Shown here: piece by piece, positions 1 through 11,028 of the stretch | Position numbering within the stretch: position 1 is the stretch's first letter | Layout of the letters: every line of letters starts with the position of its first letter | Notes under the pieces: model-generated | The model's database searches: none | What the model saw: the letters and a program-made list of their open reading frames with translations, nothing else | What the model was told of the DNA's origin: nothing | DNA from: Sycobia sp. Sy_11 | Taxonomy: Eukaryota > Arthropoda > Insecta > Hymenoptera > Epichrysomallidae | DNA length: 64,000 nucleotides | Assembly (NCBI GenBank): GCA_018907035.1 | Contig: JACCIC010000143.1 | Coordinates: 1,113,501 to 1,177,500 of the forward strand | Reading direction: 5' to 3' | Made by a program: the position numbers and the translations under genes

Positions 1-195
1 AATCTGAATGCGCTTGCGCGCGCGTCGTCGCGCCTTTTAGTCGGTACTGTCTCCCGTCCCCTTACCTCACTGTTCGACGAGACACGCGAGCAGCCGCCCA
101 GTTTACGAACTAACACGAGCTGTGGGATTATCGGTAAAGTGTGGTGATTTAGTTGGTAGACACATTTCAAAAATTTATTAAACTAAAACAGTGTT
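1..195 (+). promoter_or_regulatory. GC-richer promoter/5'UTR-like block
   Basis: The first 135 bases are clearly richer in G, C and CpG than the AT-rich sequence that follows, including a CG-dense run near 12-33. There is no ORF of note. The block leads without interruption into the small ORF beginning at 196. A GT donor-like site (gtaaagtg) follows ttatcg at about 134, so this could also be a non-coding first exon of a plus-strand gene. The promoter role is inference from base composition and position only. Confidence 0.3.
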
Positions 196-369
196 ATGTT
201 AAGCGTGAAGGACTGCGAGATGTTGCAGCAAGCCTATAAAGGGGGTCGAGCTACGTGTGGTGAATTAGTACCAACTTTGTCGGACATTAATCACGTGTGT
301 AATTTTCCTCCAACGATGCCCCATACTATCACTATTGAAGAACGACGGGATGGAGGCCTACCATATTAG
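196..369 (+). CDS. small ORF, 57 aa, unknown
   Basis: An ATG at 196 opens a 57-codon frame ending in TAG at 367-369. The protein begins MLSVKDCEML and ends ERRDGGLPY. The ORF is markedly less AT-rich than the 1.8 kb downstream and follows a CpG-rich promoter-like block. These are the reasons to list it. I see no signal peptide, membrane segment or known domain. It has three cysteines (residues 7, 21 and 35) and a proline-rich middle. It may be a genuine short protein, an upstream ORF, or the 5' part of a spliced CDS: a possible acceptor (ttttcag) sits at about 395-401. I do not recognise a family. Confidence 0.3.
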   Translation: MLSVKDCEMLQQAYKGGRATCGELVPTLSDINHVCNFPPTMPHTITIEERRDGGLPY

Positions 370-2215
370 ATAAGATGCCGAATCTCTCAAATATAATTTT
401 CAGAGGACTCAGTTGATAGTGACCCTACATGGTCATTTATTTTATAAAAACGTGTAACAATAATAATAGATTAAAAGGATAAAATTCCCTCAACTAGTCA
501 AGAAGTTTCAATGGGGAAGCACATGAAGTATTAATATAGGAACCGATATTAAGCTTAATGCAGTCAGCAAAAGGATAATCCTTAAATCAAATGGAAAAAT
601 TTTACGTCAGTGCAAATTTCAGCAAGTTAATAAGTATGATGCATATGTTGCTGGTATGACATTTATATTATTTTTTTTGTTATTATACGTGCGCTGCTAG
701 GGAGGATTAACTCTTACAAAATTCCGTCGTGTTATTATGTTGTATTCATTGTAAAAAAAAAGGAAAAAAATTAATTTACATATCCTTAAGATTTTTAAGA
801 AGCAAGGCAAGGGCTATATTAGTTGATAATATGGTAATGTATATTCGGTAATACCAAATACTCAAAATTCTGAGAGAAATAAGTACTTTGGACGCTTGGC
901 CTTCCATAAATAGAACTTGTGTTATTTGCGAGACATATTTACTGTAATGATAAGCTAATTTCTGAAAGAAAGGTGAGATATTAAGTAACCTTACATTGCT
1001 CGTCTATGTACGAGTACTTTTCAATTTATTCAGTGGAAATGTCGACATAGAAACTAGCCTGATGAATCACATGCGTACATGCCTTGTTACAAATTAAATA
1101 GTTAATTACGTGCTTGTTAATATGTATGTTAACGAATATAAACCGAAAGGCTTTAAAATAGAAATATTGTACGGAATCGGTTTACAGCTAATCATTTGGA
1201 TGAAAATGGACTGTTACATATATGATTGTGAATTATTCAGCTGTTAAGAAGCCGGTAAGCAAAACTAATACCATATATTAATCTATGTTTGTCAGTTTCG
1301 AATTCTTTATAATTTTTCGCGTTAATTGTTGTTATGATTATCAAATTAAACAGGATGTTAAAACTTTAATATCCTCGTATTCGTTAAGGATTAATTACTT
1401 TGTGAAGGAATAAATTTTTATATTAATAATTGAAAAAATTTTTTTTTGTTGCAGTGACATGAATAAAATAAGGGAAATCTCTATAACTATCATCTATATA
1501 AATAATAAATTAAAGAAAAAAAGAAAATCTGTATGAATAAGAAGTAGGTTTGTTGATCAAAATCATTCAAAAAATGTCTGTATTGATAATACAATAAAAA
1601 AACATTTCGCAAAGTATATAAATATTTAAGATAACATGAGCAAGATACAGAAACTGATGAAATAATATTCCTTTTTATTATTATTCAACTTATATAAAAT
1701 TTAAAACTGTTTTATTGTTATAAAAATTAATTAGAATTTAGTATCTACTGTTTTTTTTGGTATCTTGTGAAAGTAAAGAGATATCAATTTTTTTTTGTTT
1801 TTTTTTTTTTTTTTAATCAGACACTGTTGCATCTCTTAACCTAATCAATAATATCATCCAAAAAAGGGGAAATAAAAGATAAATTTAAACATTTACGTAA
1901 ATTGTATTAAGCAACGTGAACTTTATATGTAGTGTACCAGTAAAATAAGATAAATAAAATCTGTCTTATTAGAAATTAAACGGAATAATTGATGAAGGGG
2001 TATCTAATGTCGATGCGTGAATTTTATAAAAATAAGTTCTGATAAGTTAAACATAAATTTCTTTGTTCATACTGTGTTACATTACACATTATGTACATAT
2101 TTAAGAAGTTCCTGTACTTTAAGAGTTAAGTAAAACTTTTCCATTGCTAAAAATAAATTAAGATATAGTAACCAATATGTCAAGTTAATATTAATGTGTG
2201 ATTGCATGTTCAACC
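370..2215. other. AT-rich stretch without recognisable gene
   Basis: Very AT-rich, with homopolymer T runs near 1790-1815 and no long ORF, RNA gene or repeat I can name. It is probably intron or intergenic sequence. Confidence 0.5.
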
Positions 2216-2284
2216 GATAAATGTGTAAATCGCATTGCAAGCATCGCGTCCGACGGGACTCGGTCTCCGGCGTCCGTCGTCGTA

Positions 2285-2590
2285 CGAAATCCCCCCTCCT
2301 TTTTGCGGGAAGAAGTAAGAAAGAGAGCGAAGAAATAGAGAAGGAATAGATAAAGAGTGAGAGATCGAAGGAACAGGGGAGATAAGAAAGGAGCGAGAAG
2401 AAATAAGAAAGAAAGCAAGGGAATAGAAGGAGCAGAGATAAGAAAAGAGGTCGAGAGTACAGGAGAAATATCAGAGAGCAGGAAGAAGTAAGAAAGAGAC
2501 CAAAGGAATAGAGAAGGAAAAGATAAAGAGAGAGAGATCGAAGGAACAGGGCAAACACCAAAGAACGAGAGAGAAGAAAGCAAGGCCATA
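2285..2590 (+). repeat. purine-rich (GA) low-complexity tract
   Basis: About 300 bases are almost entirely A and G on the plus strand, built from imperfect units such as agaagtaagaaagagag and gagagatcgaagga. Longer-range repetition is visible: a unit resembling gaagtaagaaagagagc-gaaggaatagagaagga recurs about three times. The long leucine/serine-rich minus-strand frames across it are composition artefacts. Confidence 0.8.
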
Positions 2591-2639
2591 CACCGAGAAG
2601 GAGGCCAGAGGGGACCGGTAGCCACAGCAACTCCCTTTC

Positions 2640-2837
2640 CCTCAGCGGACCCAAGAGCTTCCTCAGCATGACATCGAGAGCTGAGTGCGCGTCGTGAGGT
2701 GTAGGACCCCCCCCCCCGGCGAATAGTCGTTATGGTGGTCGCGATGACCGGATCACGCTGGGCGTGGTGATCACGTGAGATGCACGTCTCTCAAGTGTAC
2801 CAAGTGCAAAATAATGCGCGTGTGTACACCCGAGAAG
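2640..2837 (+). CDS. possible first coding exon (MHVSQVYQ...)
   Basis: Downstream of the purine tract is a GC-richer block that ends in a good splice donor, gaag|gtgaggt at 2837/2838. An ATG at 2780-2782, with G at -3 and an in-frame TGA just upstream at 2768-2770, opens 19 codons plus one base up to that donor (MHVSQVYQVQNNARVYTRE). The ORF is too short for composition tests. The case rests on the GC-rich setting, the in-frame donor and the clean upstream stop. I do not recognise the protein, and no convincing partner exon was found downstream. A run of C at 2708-2717 lies in the presumed 5'UTR. Confidence 0.3.
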
Positions 2838-3215
2838 GTGAGGTAAAATTCATCTTTTTTTGTCTTTACATTATATTCCCCTCCTACCCTTTATGCCCCC
2901 GCTAGTGAATTACAGATGAGTGGAGGTTAATTTATAGCTTTATGTGCGCGAAATATCAAATTAAGTTATGTTCTAAAGAATACTGTTATGCTATAAAGAA
3001 TATATAATTATACAATTTAAAATTTATATAATTTTTCTTTATATTTTACAGATCTTATTGATCCAGAATCTTTTACATTTATTATATTTTATTATATAAT
3101 ATTTATTACCGACGGATTTGAAAACACATTTTAAAATTAAAACATTAGATTATTAAATCGATTTCGTAACAAAAGGAACGCCAAAACGAGTTAGAGCGAG
3201 ATGGTACGGTATTTG

Positions 3216-3263
<48 letters not shown>

Positions 3264-3640
3264 AAAACTTGTTATTGGCATAATTATCGTAAGTAAAAAG
3301 TAAAAAATTTTCATAAAACATGTTATAAATAACACAGTGTAAATTCTTATTTTTGGACAAGGTTTTCTCCTCAAGCTTTTTTTTCAATTGGGTTTTTGCA
3401 AAGTTTTCGCTTTTCCCCAGAATGATATGTGAGTCTGGGTGAATGCAAAAATAAGAATATCTATGTTTGTAAGATGGGGAAGATGCTCGATTTTTATATT
3501 TATCTATTACTGTAAGTTTCTTTAATATTATTTTATATTAGATTTAATATTATTTACATTAGATTTAATATTATTTATATTATATTTTAGAATTGCGTGT
3601 TTTTATCATTGATAATATTATTTTAATTAATTAATATAAA
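2838..3640. other. AT-rich sequence with (TA)n microsatellite
   Basis: No gene seen. A perfect (TA)n of about 42 bases lies at 3219-3260. The rest is AT-rich with short direct repeats of tatttacattagatttaat near 3530-3580. Confidence 0.6.
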
Positions 3641-3644
3641 CAAT

Positions 3645-4060
3645 AACAGGCCTAGGGCGACAAGAGACTCCCAATGAACTAGCTAGGGCTTTTCATGGGC
3701 TTGCCCATGGCCTGGAAGCCATAAATGCGTGCCAGATGTACTCTAGGCTCGCGACTATTCTTTAAGAATAGACGTAGACGAATTAATATTTGTAAAATCG
3801 TAGCCGTGAAGGCTATAAGCCTCAACGTGATGTTTTGTTGAGGCTCTCTAAGCGAAGCCGCGGGGAGTCCGAAGTCGCGCGCCTAAATAAACATTGATAT
3901 AGAACCCTATTGCGATTCGGCGAAGGATCGTAGCGCCTCATGCTCTTTCGATGGGGGCGATTTCTGTAGTGTACGAAATAAATATTTCGACACTCGAGCG
4001 TCATTCTTTTGGCGGTAGCCTTCTAGTGCAGACGTCCTATTGTTTTCGTTTATTAACTGT
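3645..4060. repeat. GC-richer block, probably an unrecognised repeat
   Basis: About 400 bases of balanced composition sit between AT-rich flanks. Short inverted motifs include catgggcttgcccatg near 3694-3709. No ORF of note and no domain are visible. The abrupt change in composition suggests an inserted element such as an LTR or an untranslated end of a retroelement, but I cannot name the family. Confidence 0.3.
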
Positions 4061-4796
4061 TCCGTTTAAACTGTTTTATTTAATAAAATCTCCCTTGCTC
4101 TATTATATTAATAATTTTGAAGTTTTCTTTTACATAGCCTTAAAATCCCAAATCCAGTCCTCGTACGTTATAATATTAGTATAATTTAAATTCATTTTTC
4201 ACTTTCTTTTACTTCCAAAATTCTACGACAATAATTGAATTAAGTAATTAAAATACCATATTATTTTCAGTCTGAAGAAGCTTTATTCGTCTTTGTTTAT
4301 TTTAAAAGTAAATCGGTAATTAAAGTAATTAAATAAGGATGAAATATCCTTATCCGAAATAACATTTTACGTTAAACTAAAATAATGTCAAATGAATCAT
4401 ATGGAGATTTCATTGATATACCTGAAGATTTACTAATAATTTTCCGACGAAATTAGCAATTCTGGAATATATTAGAAAGTTTACCTACAGTTTATTTATA
4501 TTGTTATAAATTGTATAAAAATAATCATATTCATTAATATTATCTTTCTACGATTTCACGTTTATATATTTATTTGTTTAGATGTTATTATTTAATAATT
4601 TAATATTATAAATTAAAATTACTTATAAATTTATACAATATTCATTAATTTTGAACAAAAATAAAAAATGATAATAGTGTCAGAACAATCATCAGAATAT
4701 AATATCTGATAAGCATCAAGAAATGGCATAAAAAGGATCAAATGTTTATTGTTAAATAAGGATTGTTTATTTTTAAGTTTTGCGTGGCGGCCGCAC

Positions 4797-5113
4797 TGTT
4801 AGCTCTCTCTTCTGCGTTCGCGCGGTTGCGCGTGGCTGCGGCTGTTAGCTGCTGATGGCGTCGCTACTTGCGACGTTACACGACGGCAGCGCGTGTGCGC
4901 TTCCTCGAGATATACAACGCTCACAGCGCGAAGGACGCTACAAGGGCGACCTTAAACTGTGCGATTCGAAACGATATAAAACGAAACGAGAAAAACGATA
5001 TTGAAGCGGGCAGGTAGAACTGCGTCGGACTATCTACTATTTCGTGAACTCACGCGAACACTCGCGGTTTTACGCAAGCGCTCTAGCCTACCACCGCCGT
5101 TCAGGTGGTTACA
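4797..5113 (+). repeat. GC-rich TG..CA block, possible LTR
   Basis: A sharply bounded GC-rich block runs from tgttagctc to ggtggttaca. It begins TGTTA and ends TTACA in otherwise AT-rich DNA, 0.8 kb upstream of the BEL/Pao gag start, which fits a 5' long terminal repeat. Against this, no primer-binding site follows it and no matching copy is seen 3' of the element, where only a TGTTACC start survives at 9892. Treat as a candidate LTR or solo LTR. Confidence 0.3.
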
Positions 5114-5920
5114 ATATATATAAGATAAATATAAAAATATAAAAAATATACAAATAAGATGCAGTTAAATTAATAACTATATTTTAATAAATTGTTACTA
5201 TTTTTTCTTATTTTGCATATTATTCTCTTTCTTTCCATATATTTTACGTTAACATATCTCTTTTCTTTCAAAAGATATCAATTTTGATACTAAAATTTAA
5301 GTTACAACAATTGAAATTTCAAACTTAGTCGACTTTTAGTATTCGTTAAATAAGTTTTTATAACTTTTAGATATTTTTCTCACGGATCTTAAGCTTTAAT
5401 TTATTGTTAGTCTGGATAATTTATCTATTTTTTTCGAGAGATATTTGATTTTGAAATAACGATTTTTCACAATTTTCAAAGAAATTTAAGATGTAACAGT
5501 TTATTATGTAATATAACCTATTCTTCAATTTAAACTATTTTCGATTAATTTATCAAGTATTATTGAAGAATTACATGATTTTAAAATCAAATTTTTTAAA
5601 TTTTTTAACAAAAGTTGCATTTTTTTCGATTTTTTTTATTAAATAATGTGCTATAATGCTAAACCTATATATGTTTTTATTCTACCTTCTTTGCCCTCAA
5701 TCTTGATCTTTTTTTTGTTTAATATATCTTTTACCTATTAAAAGTTATATAACTTTCATGAAAACTGTTTAGGTCAAAAAAATCAAATTTTCATGCTTAA
5801 TTACATTCTTCAAAATAATTTAGCCATTTTTATTACATCTCAATATTTTTCCCTTATTCTCTATGATTTTCCCTTTAGTTTAATCCCTTACGCATTTATT
5901 TATCTCTATTCGTTCACGAG
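5114..5920. other. AT-rich stretch before gag
   Basis: About 0.8 kb of AT-rich sequence with no gene. It may be the retroelement leader or later insertion. Confidence 0.4.
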
Positions 5921-5923
5921 AAA

Positions 5924-6960
5924 ATGTCATCGAGAAGAACAAAGCGTGCTCCAACTCAAAGCGGAGATGGTCAGCCGAAAGCGAAGCAACAACAGACATC
6001 TCGGTAGCTGGTAATTCAAGGCACACAGCAGCTTATGCAGAGGGCAGCCTCGAGGTTGATCTGCCGATACCTCATCGAGCATCGCAGCAGAGGCAGAGCA
6101 GCAGGGATGTTAAGAAAACAATCGTGCATCCGCACGAGCCATGGACACCGAGCGGCGTGCAAAGCGCCCGTATACATCTGCGTCGCTGACATCCAACATC
6201 GAGGTAGCCGTCGGCGATACTTTCGTTTCTTCATCTACAAGTTCATCAGCTACGCACATCGAAAATTCAACGTATAAATGACGGTGACAACAGCACTGCC
6301 ATACCGGTGAGATCGCCTCCTCGTAATTTAAACAATGATTATGACAATTTTGCGGAAAGAATTACAAATGCATTTGAAAGATCATTAACGTCAGTGAGCG
6401 AAACATCAATCGGCGAAAATATCTCGCGTTTTGTGAACCGCTTAACCACCACGAAAAGCTTGTCATCATTTTCTGGAAATCCACTGGAGTGACTCCATTT
6501 TAAGGAAGCGTTTGTATTAACATCTGAATTAGGCGGATATAGTGAAAGAAAGAATCTAGCGCGTCTTTTTGATTCATTAAAAGGAGAGACGGTGATATAG
6601 TAAATACATTACTGGCAGCAAGCCGCAATGCAGGCGCAGTAATGAGGACATTAAAATTGCATTATGCCAATAATAAAAATGTAGCTGAAAAAATTATTAT
6701 TGATTTAAAAACATTACCGAGTATGAATTCCGGAAAAATCAGCTTAACACAATTTGCGACGAAATTCAAAAATGCTGTGATAGCTTTCAAATCGATGGAA
6801 TTAACGGGATATTTACATAGCCCAGAATTAGGTAAAATGATTGGAAGTAAAATTTCATCATCCTTAAAATATGAGTATAATAGATATACAGAAACCGTAA
6901 AATAAAGTAAATCGGAATTACAAAAACTTAGTGATTTCCTTTACTAAGAAGCTGAATTAG
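5924..6960 (+). pseudogene. BEL/Pao gag remnant
   Basis: Gag fragments read in changing frames: a basic, glutamine-rich start (MSSRRTKRAPTQSG...) that meets a stop after 27 codons, a segment at 6307-6492, and another at 6642-6905. The motif FSGNPLE is followed by TGA where BEL gag normally has tryptophan, and the reading then continues as LHFKEAF...GGYSERKNLARLF. Such W-to-TGA and further stops mark old decay. No CCHC knuckle is visible before the sequence passes into the polymerase remnant. Confidence 0.75.
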
Positions 6961-7099
6961 CGGCAATAGCTAGAATTTTTTATTTTAATGTAGACACAGA
7001 TCATGCGATCGAAAAACAATCTAAAAACGTGCGAAAAGACGAACGAAAAGCGAATTCTAGAAAAATATATGTAAGTGCGAGCGAACACAAGACCGAAAC

Positions 7100-8400
7100 A
7101 TAAAAGAAAAAGGAATGTTATAAGTATAATAAACTGGACGATAACGAAAGGACTATATTAATATTTGATGCGAAATTTTCTCCGAGTAGCGCTATTCATA
7201 TTAAAAATAGGAATTCTCTCAATTTTCAAAACCATAATCCTGAATCATCTAAAAGTATTGTTAATGATAGTTATATGGATGATTTATTAACTAGTCGAAA
7301 AACTGAACGTGAAGCGACAAATCTTGTCAGTAGTATTATAAAAATAAATGCAGAATCCAATTTGGAAATGCATAGTTGAGCGAGGAATAATCAACGTGTC
7401 TTAAACTGCATAAAAAATAAAGATGATACAAAATTGCTTAATCAAGAAATACGCTTATGTGATCAAGGAAAAGAAAAGGTATTAGCGTTATTTTGGGATA
7501 CAGTTACAGAATTTTTAAAATTTAATGTATAATTGAACAAAATTCCAAAAGACATTTTAAACGGTCAAAGAAAACCTACAAAACATGAAATTTTACGCGT
7601 AATAATATCGATTTTCAATCCTCTTGGCTTATTAGCTCCATTTACAATCAAATCAAAAATTTTAATGCAACAAATTTGACGAAGTAGTATAAATTTGGAT
7701 GAAAAAATAAGAAATGAAGAAAATATCGGATGCTTATCATGGATTTCAAATCTGTGCAAAATAAAAAGTTGTTGCATACCGAGATGTTTGTCTCCTATAA
7801 AATTTCAAGTAGAAAGAACACAATTACATGTATTCTGTAATGCAACTTTTAATGGCGTATGCAGCAGCTGCTCATATGCGAACAGAGATTAGTAATAGCA
7901 TATATGTCTGACTTAGAATGGCCAAATGTAGAATTGCTCTATTAAAACCATTAAGCGTACCACGATTAGAGCTTCAAGCAGCTCTACTTCGCGCTCGATT
8001 AGCAAAATTTATAGAAAACGAAATTAAAATAAAAATTTCTCGACGTTTTTTATGGTCAGATTAATTAACGGTAATTCGTTGGATAAAATCAGAACCTCAA
8101 ACGTGAAACTTTTATGTAGAAAACAGATTAGGAGAAATTTCTGAAATTTTGCAAACCTCAGAATGGAGATGGATTTCGACTAAACAAAATCCAGTTGACG
8201 ATGCAACACGTTTTACAAAAGATTCCAGTCCAATTCTTACAAAGATCGATGGTTTAGTGGGCCCGAATTTTTATGGAAATCAGAAAATAACTGGCCCAAA
8301 AAAAATGTTGAGCGAAAATGAAACAAAAGTATCGATAAACTGGAATCAAGAAAAGCAATAGTTTTTATGATATCTCATACAACAAATAATGGTTCCTTAG
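7100..8400 (+). pseudogene. BEL/Pao reverse transcriptase / A17 / RNase H remnant
   Basis: A short ILIFDAKFSPSS stretch (7156-7191), like the start of the BEL RT core, is followed almost at once by SYMDDLLTS (catalytic YMDD, 7272-7283). Several hundred bases of palm and fingers are therefore deleted. Downstream, the text around FWDTVTEFLKF, FNPLGLLAPFTIKSK and WISNL matches the A17-peptidase-like connection of BEL/Pao polyproteins. TQLHVFCNATFNG is the RNase-H-like start, where the usual aspartate reads asparagine. The 8149-8361 segment (WRWISTKQNPVDDATRF) is the RNase H tail. Stops interrupt every block. Confidence 0.75.
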
Positions 8401-8619
8401 CTTTGCAATGATTAGGCTGACAAGGACTATTAATTACTGCTCGTAGCATATATAAAATGTTTAATCGGTGGAAAAAAAGGATATCAATCAGAGTCTCATA
8501 TATCTATTCAAGATATTGTTTATAGCGAGTAATATTGGTTTCGTATAATTCAACAAGATTATTTTGAAAGTGAAATAAAAACATCAAGCGAGGGAAAAGA
8601 AATAAAGAGAAGTAATATT

Positions 8620-9876
8620 TTGATACATTTAAGAACTTATTTGGACGAAAATAAAATTTTAAGAGTCAGTGGACGCGCGATGTTACCGCCAGAGAAATAT
8701 TTTAATAATCAACCTATTATTTTACATAATAAGCATTTTGCCACAAAACCACTCATTGCCGTATATCACCGCCGTTTTGATCATTGTAGTAATGAAACCG
8801 TATTAAACGAATTAAACCAAAAAGATTATATTGTGGGTCTTGGAAATGCTTTACGGTCGCTTGTCAGTAAATGCTTTATTTGTAGATTACGATGAGGAAA
8901 ACCTCAGAGTTCGCGTACGTGGACATTGCCAATGGACAGAGTTGCTTATCGACAAGGGCCTTTTACGCATTAGGGTGTTGACTATTTCAGTCCGATACAA
9001 GTAAAAATTGGCAGACGTTAAGAAAAACGGTGGGGTGTAATATTCACGTATTTAACCACTCGCGCAATACATTTAGAACTCGCGCATAGTTTAAGTACTA
9101 GTTCCATAATCATGACGTTACAAAGACTAGCTGCTCGTAGAGGTACACCTTCGATTTTTTATAGCGACAAAAGCACAAATTTTAAAGGCACCAGCAAAGA
9201 GTTAAAAGAAGCGATTCGAGATATTGACAACAACACAATCGAAAGCTATACTGTAAAGAAGCATATGCAGTGGCGTTTTAATGTTTCGGATGCTTCGCAT
9301 ATGGGAGGAGCATGGGAGAGATTGATTCGGTCGGTCAAAGTCTCGCTTTATGCTGTCTTATGCGAGCAGGCACCTAGAGAAGAAATTTTAATTACATTTT
9401 TAACCAAAATTGAGTATTCGGTAAATTCAAGGCCTCTTACGCACGTTTCTTTAGATCCGCGTGATAAAGAGTCATTATCTCCAAATTAAATTTTTATAGC
9501 CACATTGTCGGGTGTTGTTATCTTAGATAATTGTGATGTAAAAACTCATTCCTTAACAAAACAATGGAAAATAGCACAAAATTTTGCAGAATCATTTTGG
9601 AAACGATGGATTCGTGAATATTTGCCAAATTTAATAGCAAGAAAAAAATGGACAGAAATTGAAGCTCTGCTTCAGATCGGCGACATTGTATTTATTGTAG
9701 ATCTGCAATCGCCACAAAATTGTTGGCGTAAAGGAACTATAACACGTATATTTGAGGGTTCCGATGGCCAAGTTAGAATTGCCGCAATACATACTCCGAT
9801 CGGTGATTTCACGCAATCAACAAGAAAACTAATAAAGTTATTAGGCGTAAATGGAGTAAAAGTTAACTTAATTTGA
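8620..9876 (+). pseudogene. BEL/Pao integrase remnant
   Basis: The best-preserved part of the element. The zinc-binding region has HNKH...HRRFDHC...CFICR. The catalytic core follows: first Asp in GVDYF (codon 8980), second in YSDKSTNF (9166), Glu in GAWERLIRSV (9316). The D-to-E spacing of about 50 residues is typical of BEL/Pao integrases. All three acidic residues survive, yet stops at about 8893, 8968, 9019 and 9487 break the frame. The last piece (9505-9876) is the C-terminal SH3-like region, with LQIGDIVFIVD and CWRKGTITRIFEG. Confidence 0.85.
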
Positions 9877-9892
9877 TACGGGAGGAAAAATT

Positions 9893-10165
9893 GTTACCAA
9901 CAAATGTAATCTATATATATATATATATGTCTTAATACATGTATTAAAATGGTTAAAAATTAAATTAAATTATGTATATTATTAGTTATTTAAATTTCGT
10001 AGAATTATAAGTATAGATTTAATTAAAAAATAAAAGAATGCTAGCTCATATGCCTATTGATTGAAGGCAACATTTAAATACTTTGATAAATGTCTTTTAA
10101 ATATGTAAGTGAGGCTTATTTTGTTTTCGTAATAAGTATTGGTTATTTAAATACAATAAGAATGA

Positions 10166-10209
<44 letters not shown>

Positions 10210-10640
10210 ATAAGATGTATATATTTAATGATAAGATGATAAATTTGTTTAGTTTCTATGGCAAATAGAACAATAAAATTAAAAAATAAATAAATAAAAA
10301 AACAATTTTCTTCTTATGTTCAAATATAGTTTTTCAGTTGTTTAAATTTTAAAAATTTTCGCAAATAAAAACAAAAAAAAACAAAAGTAAATAAATAGAT
10401 ACATAATAAATATTGTAATTAAAAAAAATGAATCTAAAATTTTGTAAAGTCACTATTTATATATCCGATTATTGATTAGAAAATTTGAAATATTTTATTT
10501 GTGAAAGGTTTTAGTGGAAGTTGTTTAAATTTATATTAAACTAATTATTGCCAAATTGAATAATATACGTGCGATTAAATTTTTCAGAAGTTACATATTA
10601 CTTAGTACTGTGACAGGAAAATGTCATTTTCTTTATTAGC
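9893..10640. other. AT-rich stretch with (TA)n microsatellites
   Basis: No gene. (TA)n runs lie at about 9912-9928 and 10173-10205. The remainder is A-rich. Confidence 0.6.
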
Positions 10641-10646
10641 AAATGA

Positions 10647-10910
10647 ATGCATTTGAGATGCCGGTGCCGTGCCCGGAAAACTCAGGTTTTTGAAAGCTAT
10701 AGTTTTTCATACATAGATGAGCTTTGTAGAGACTATGACTATTTTCGGAAGCTGTTCAAGAGCCTCTATGCAAATATAGAGATAAAATTATCCACAAAGT
10801 ATAGAATGTTCCGGGCCGTAAGTCTGCGAGATGAACTTCTCCAAAAATCGTGTTACGATATTCATTCATTTGGAAACGTCGCGTCGTCATCGAGTGGGGA
10901 AAATATATAA
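10647..10910 (+). other. balanced-composition block with 87-codon ORF, unrecognised
   Basis: An open frame starting MHLRCRCRARKTQVF and ending SSSSGENI sits in sequence less AT-rich than its flanks, directly beside the mariner relic. I recognise no domain. It could be part of an inserted repeat or an unknown exon. Confidence 0.2.
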
Positions 10911-10971
10911 ATGCAAGTTCATCGATTTTTGAGGGGCTTTCTTTCCACTAATCTTTATAGGATAAGTTGTG

Positions 10972-10975
<4 letters not shown>

Positions 10976-11026
<51 letters not shown>
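10976..11026. repeat. (TA)n microsatellite
   Basis: An uninterrupted TA repeat of about 50 bases, lying inside the C-terminal coding region of a mariner relic. Confidence 0.95.

Positions 11027-11028
<2 letters not shown>

Larger units (their letters stand above)
5924..9892 (+). mobile_element. degenerate BEL/Pao LTR retrotransposon
   Basis: An ordered gag-pol relic on the plus strand, broken by many stops and frameshifts. A gag start is at 5924. A gag core carries FSGNPLEW-like and GGYSERKNL motifs (about 6460-6560). Part of a reverse transcriptase retains YMDD at 7272-7283. A peptidase-A17/RNase-H-like region follows (about 7470-8340), then an integrase with its zinc-binding and DDE core (8620-9490), and a C-terminal basic domain ending in TGA at 9874-9876. 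A purine tract (ggaggaaaaa, 9881-9890) followed by TGTTACC at 9892 looks like the polypurine tract and 3' LTR start. The gag zinc knuckles, protease and most RT palm sequence are missing, so the copy is internally deleted and immobile. Confidence 0.85.

Noticed and set aside
2082..2669. 195-aa and 144-aa minus-strand frames rich in Leu, Ser and Phe
   Set aside because: They are translations of the complement of the GA-rich low-complexity tract, with no domain.
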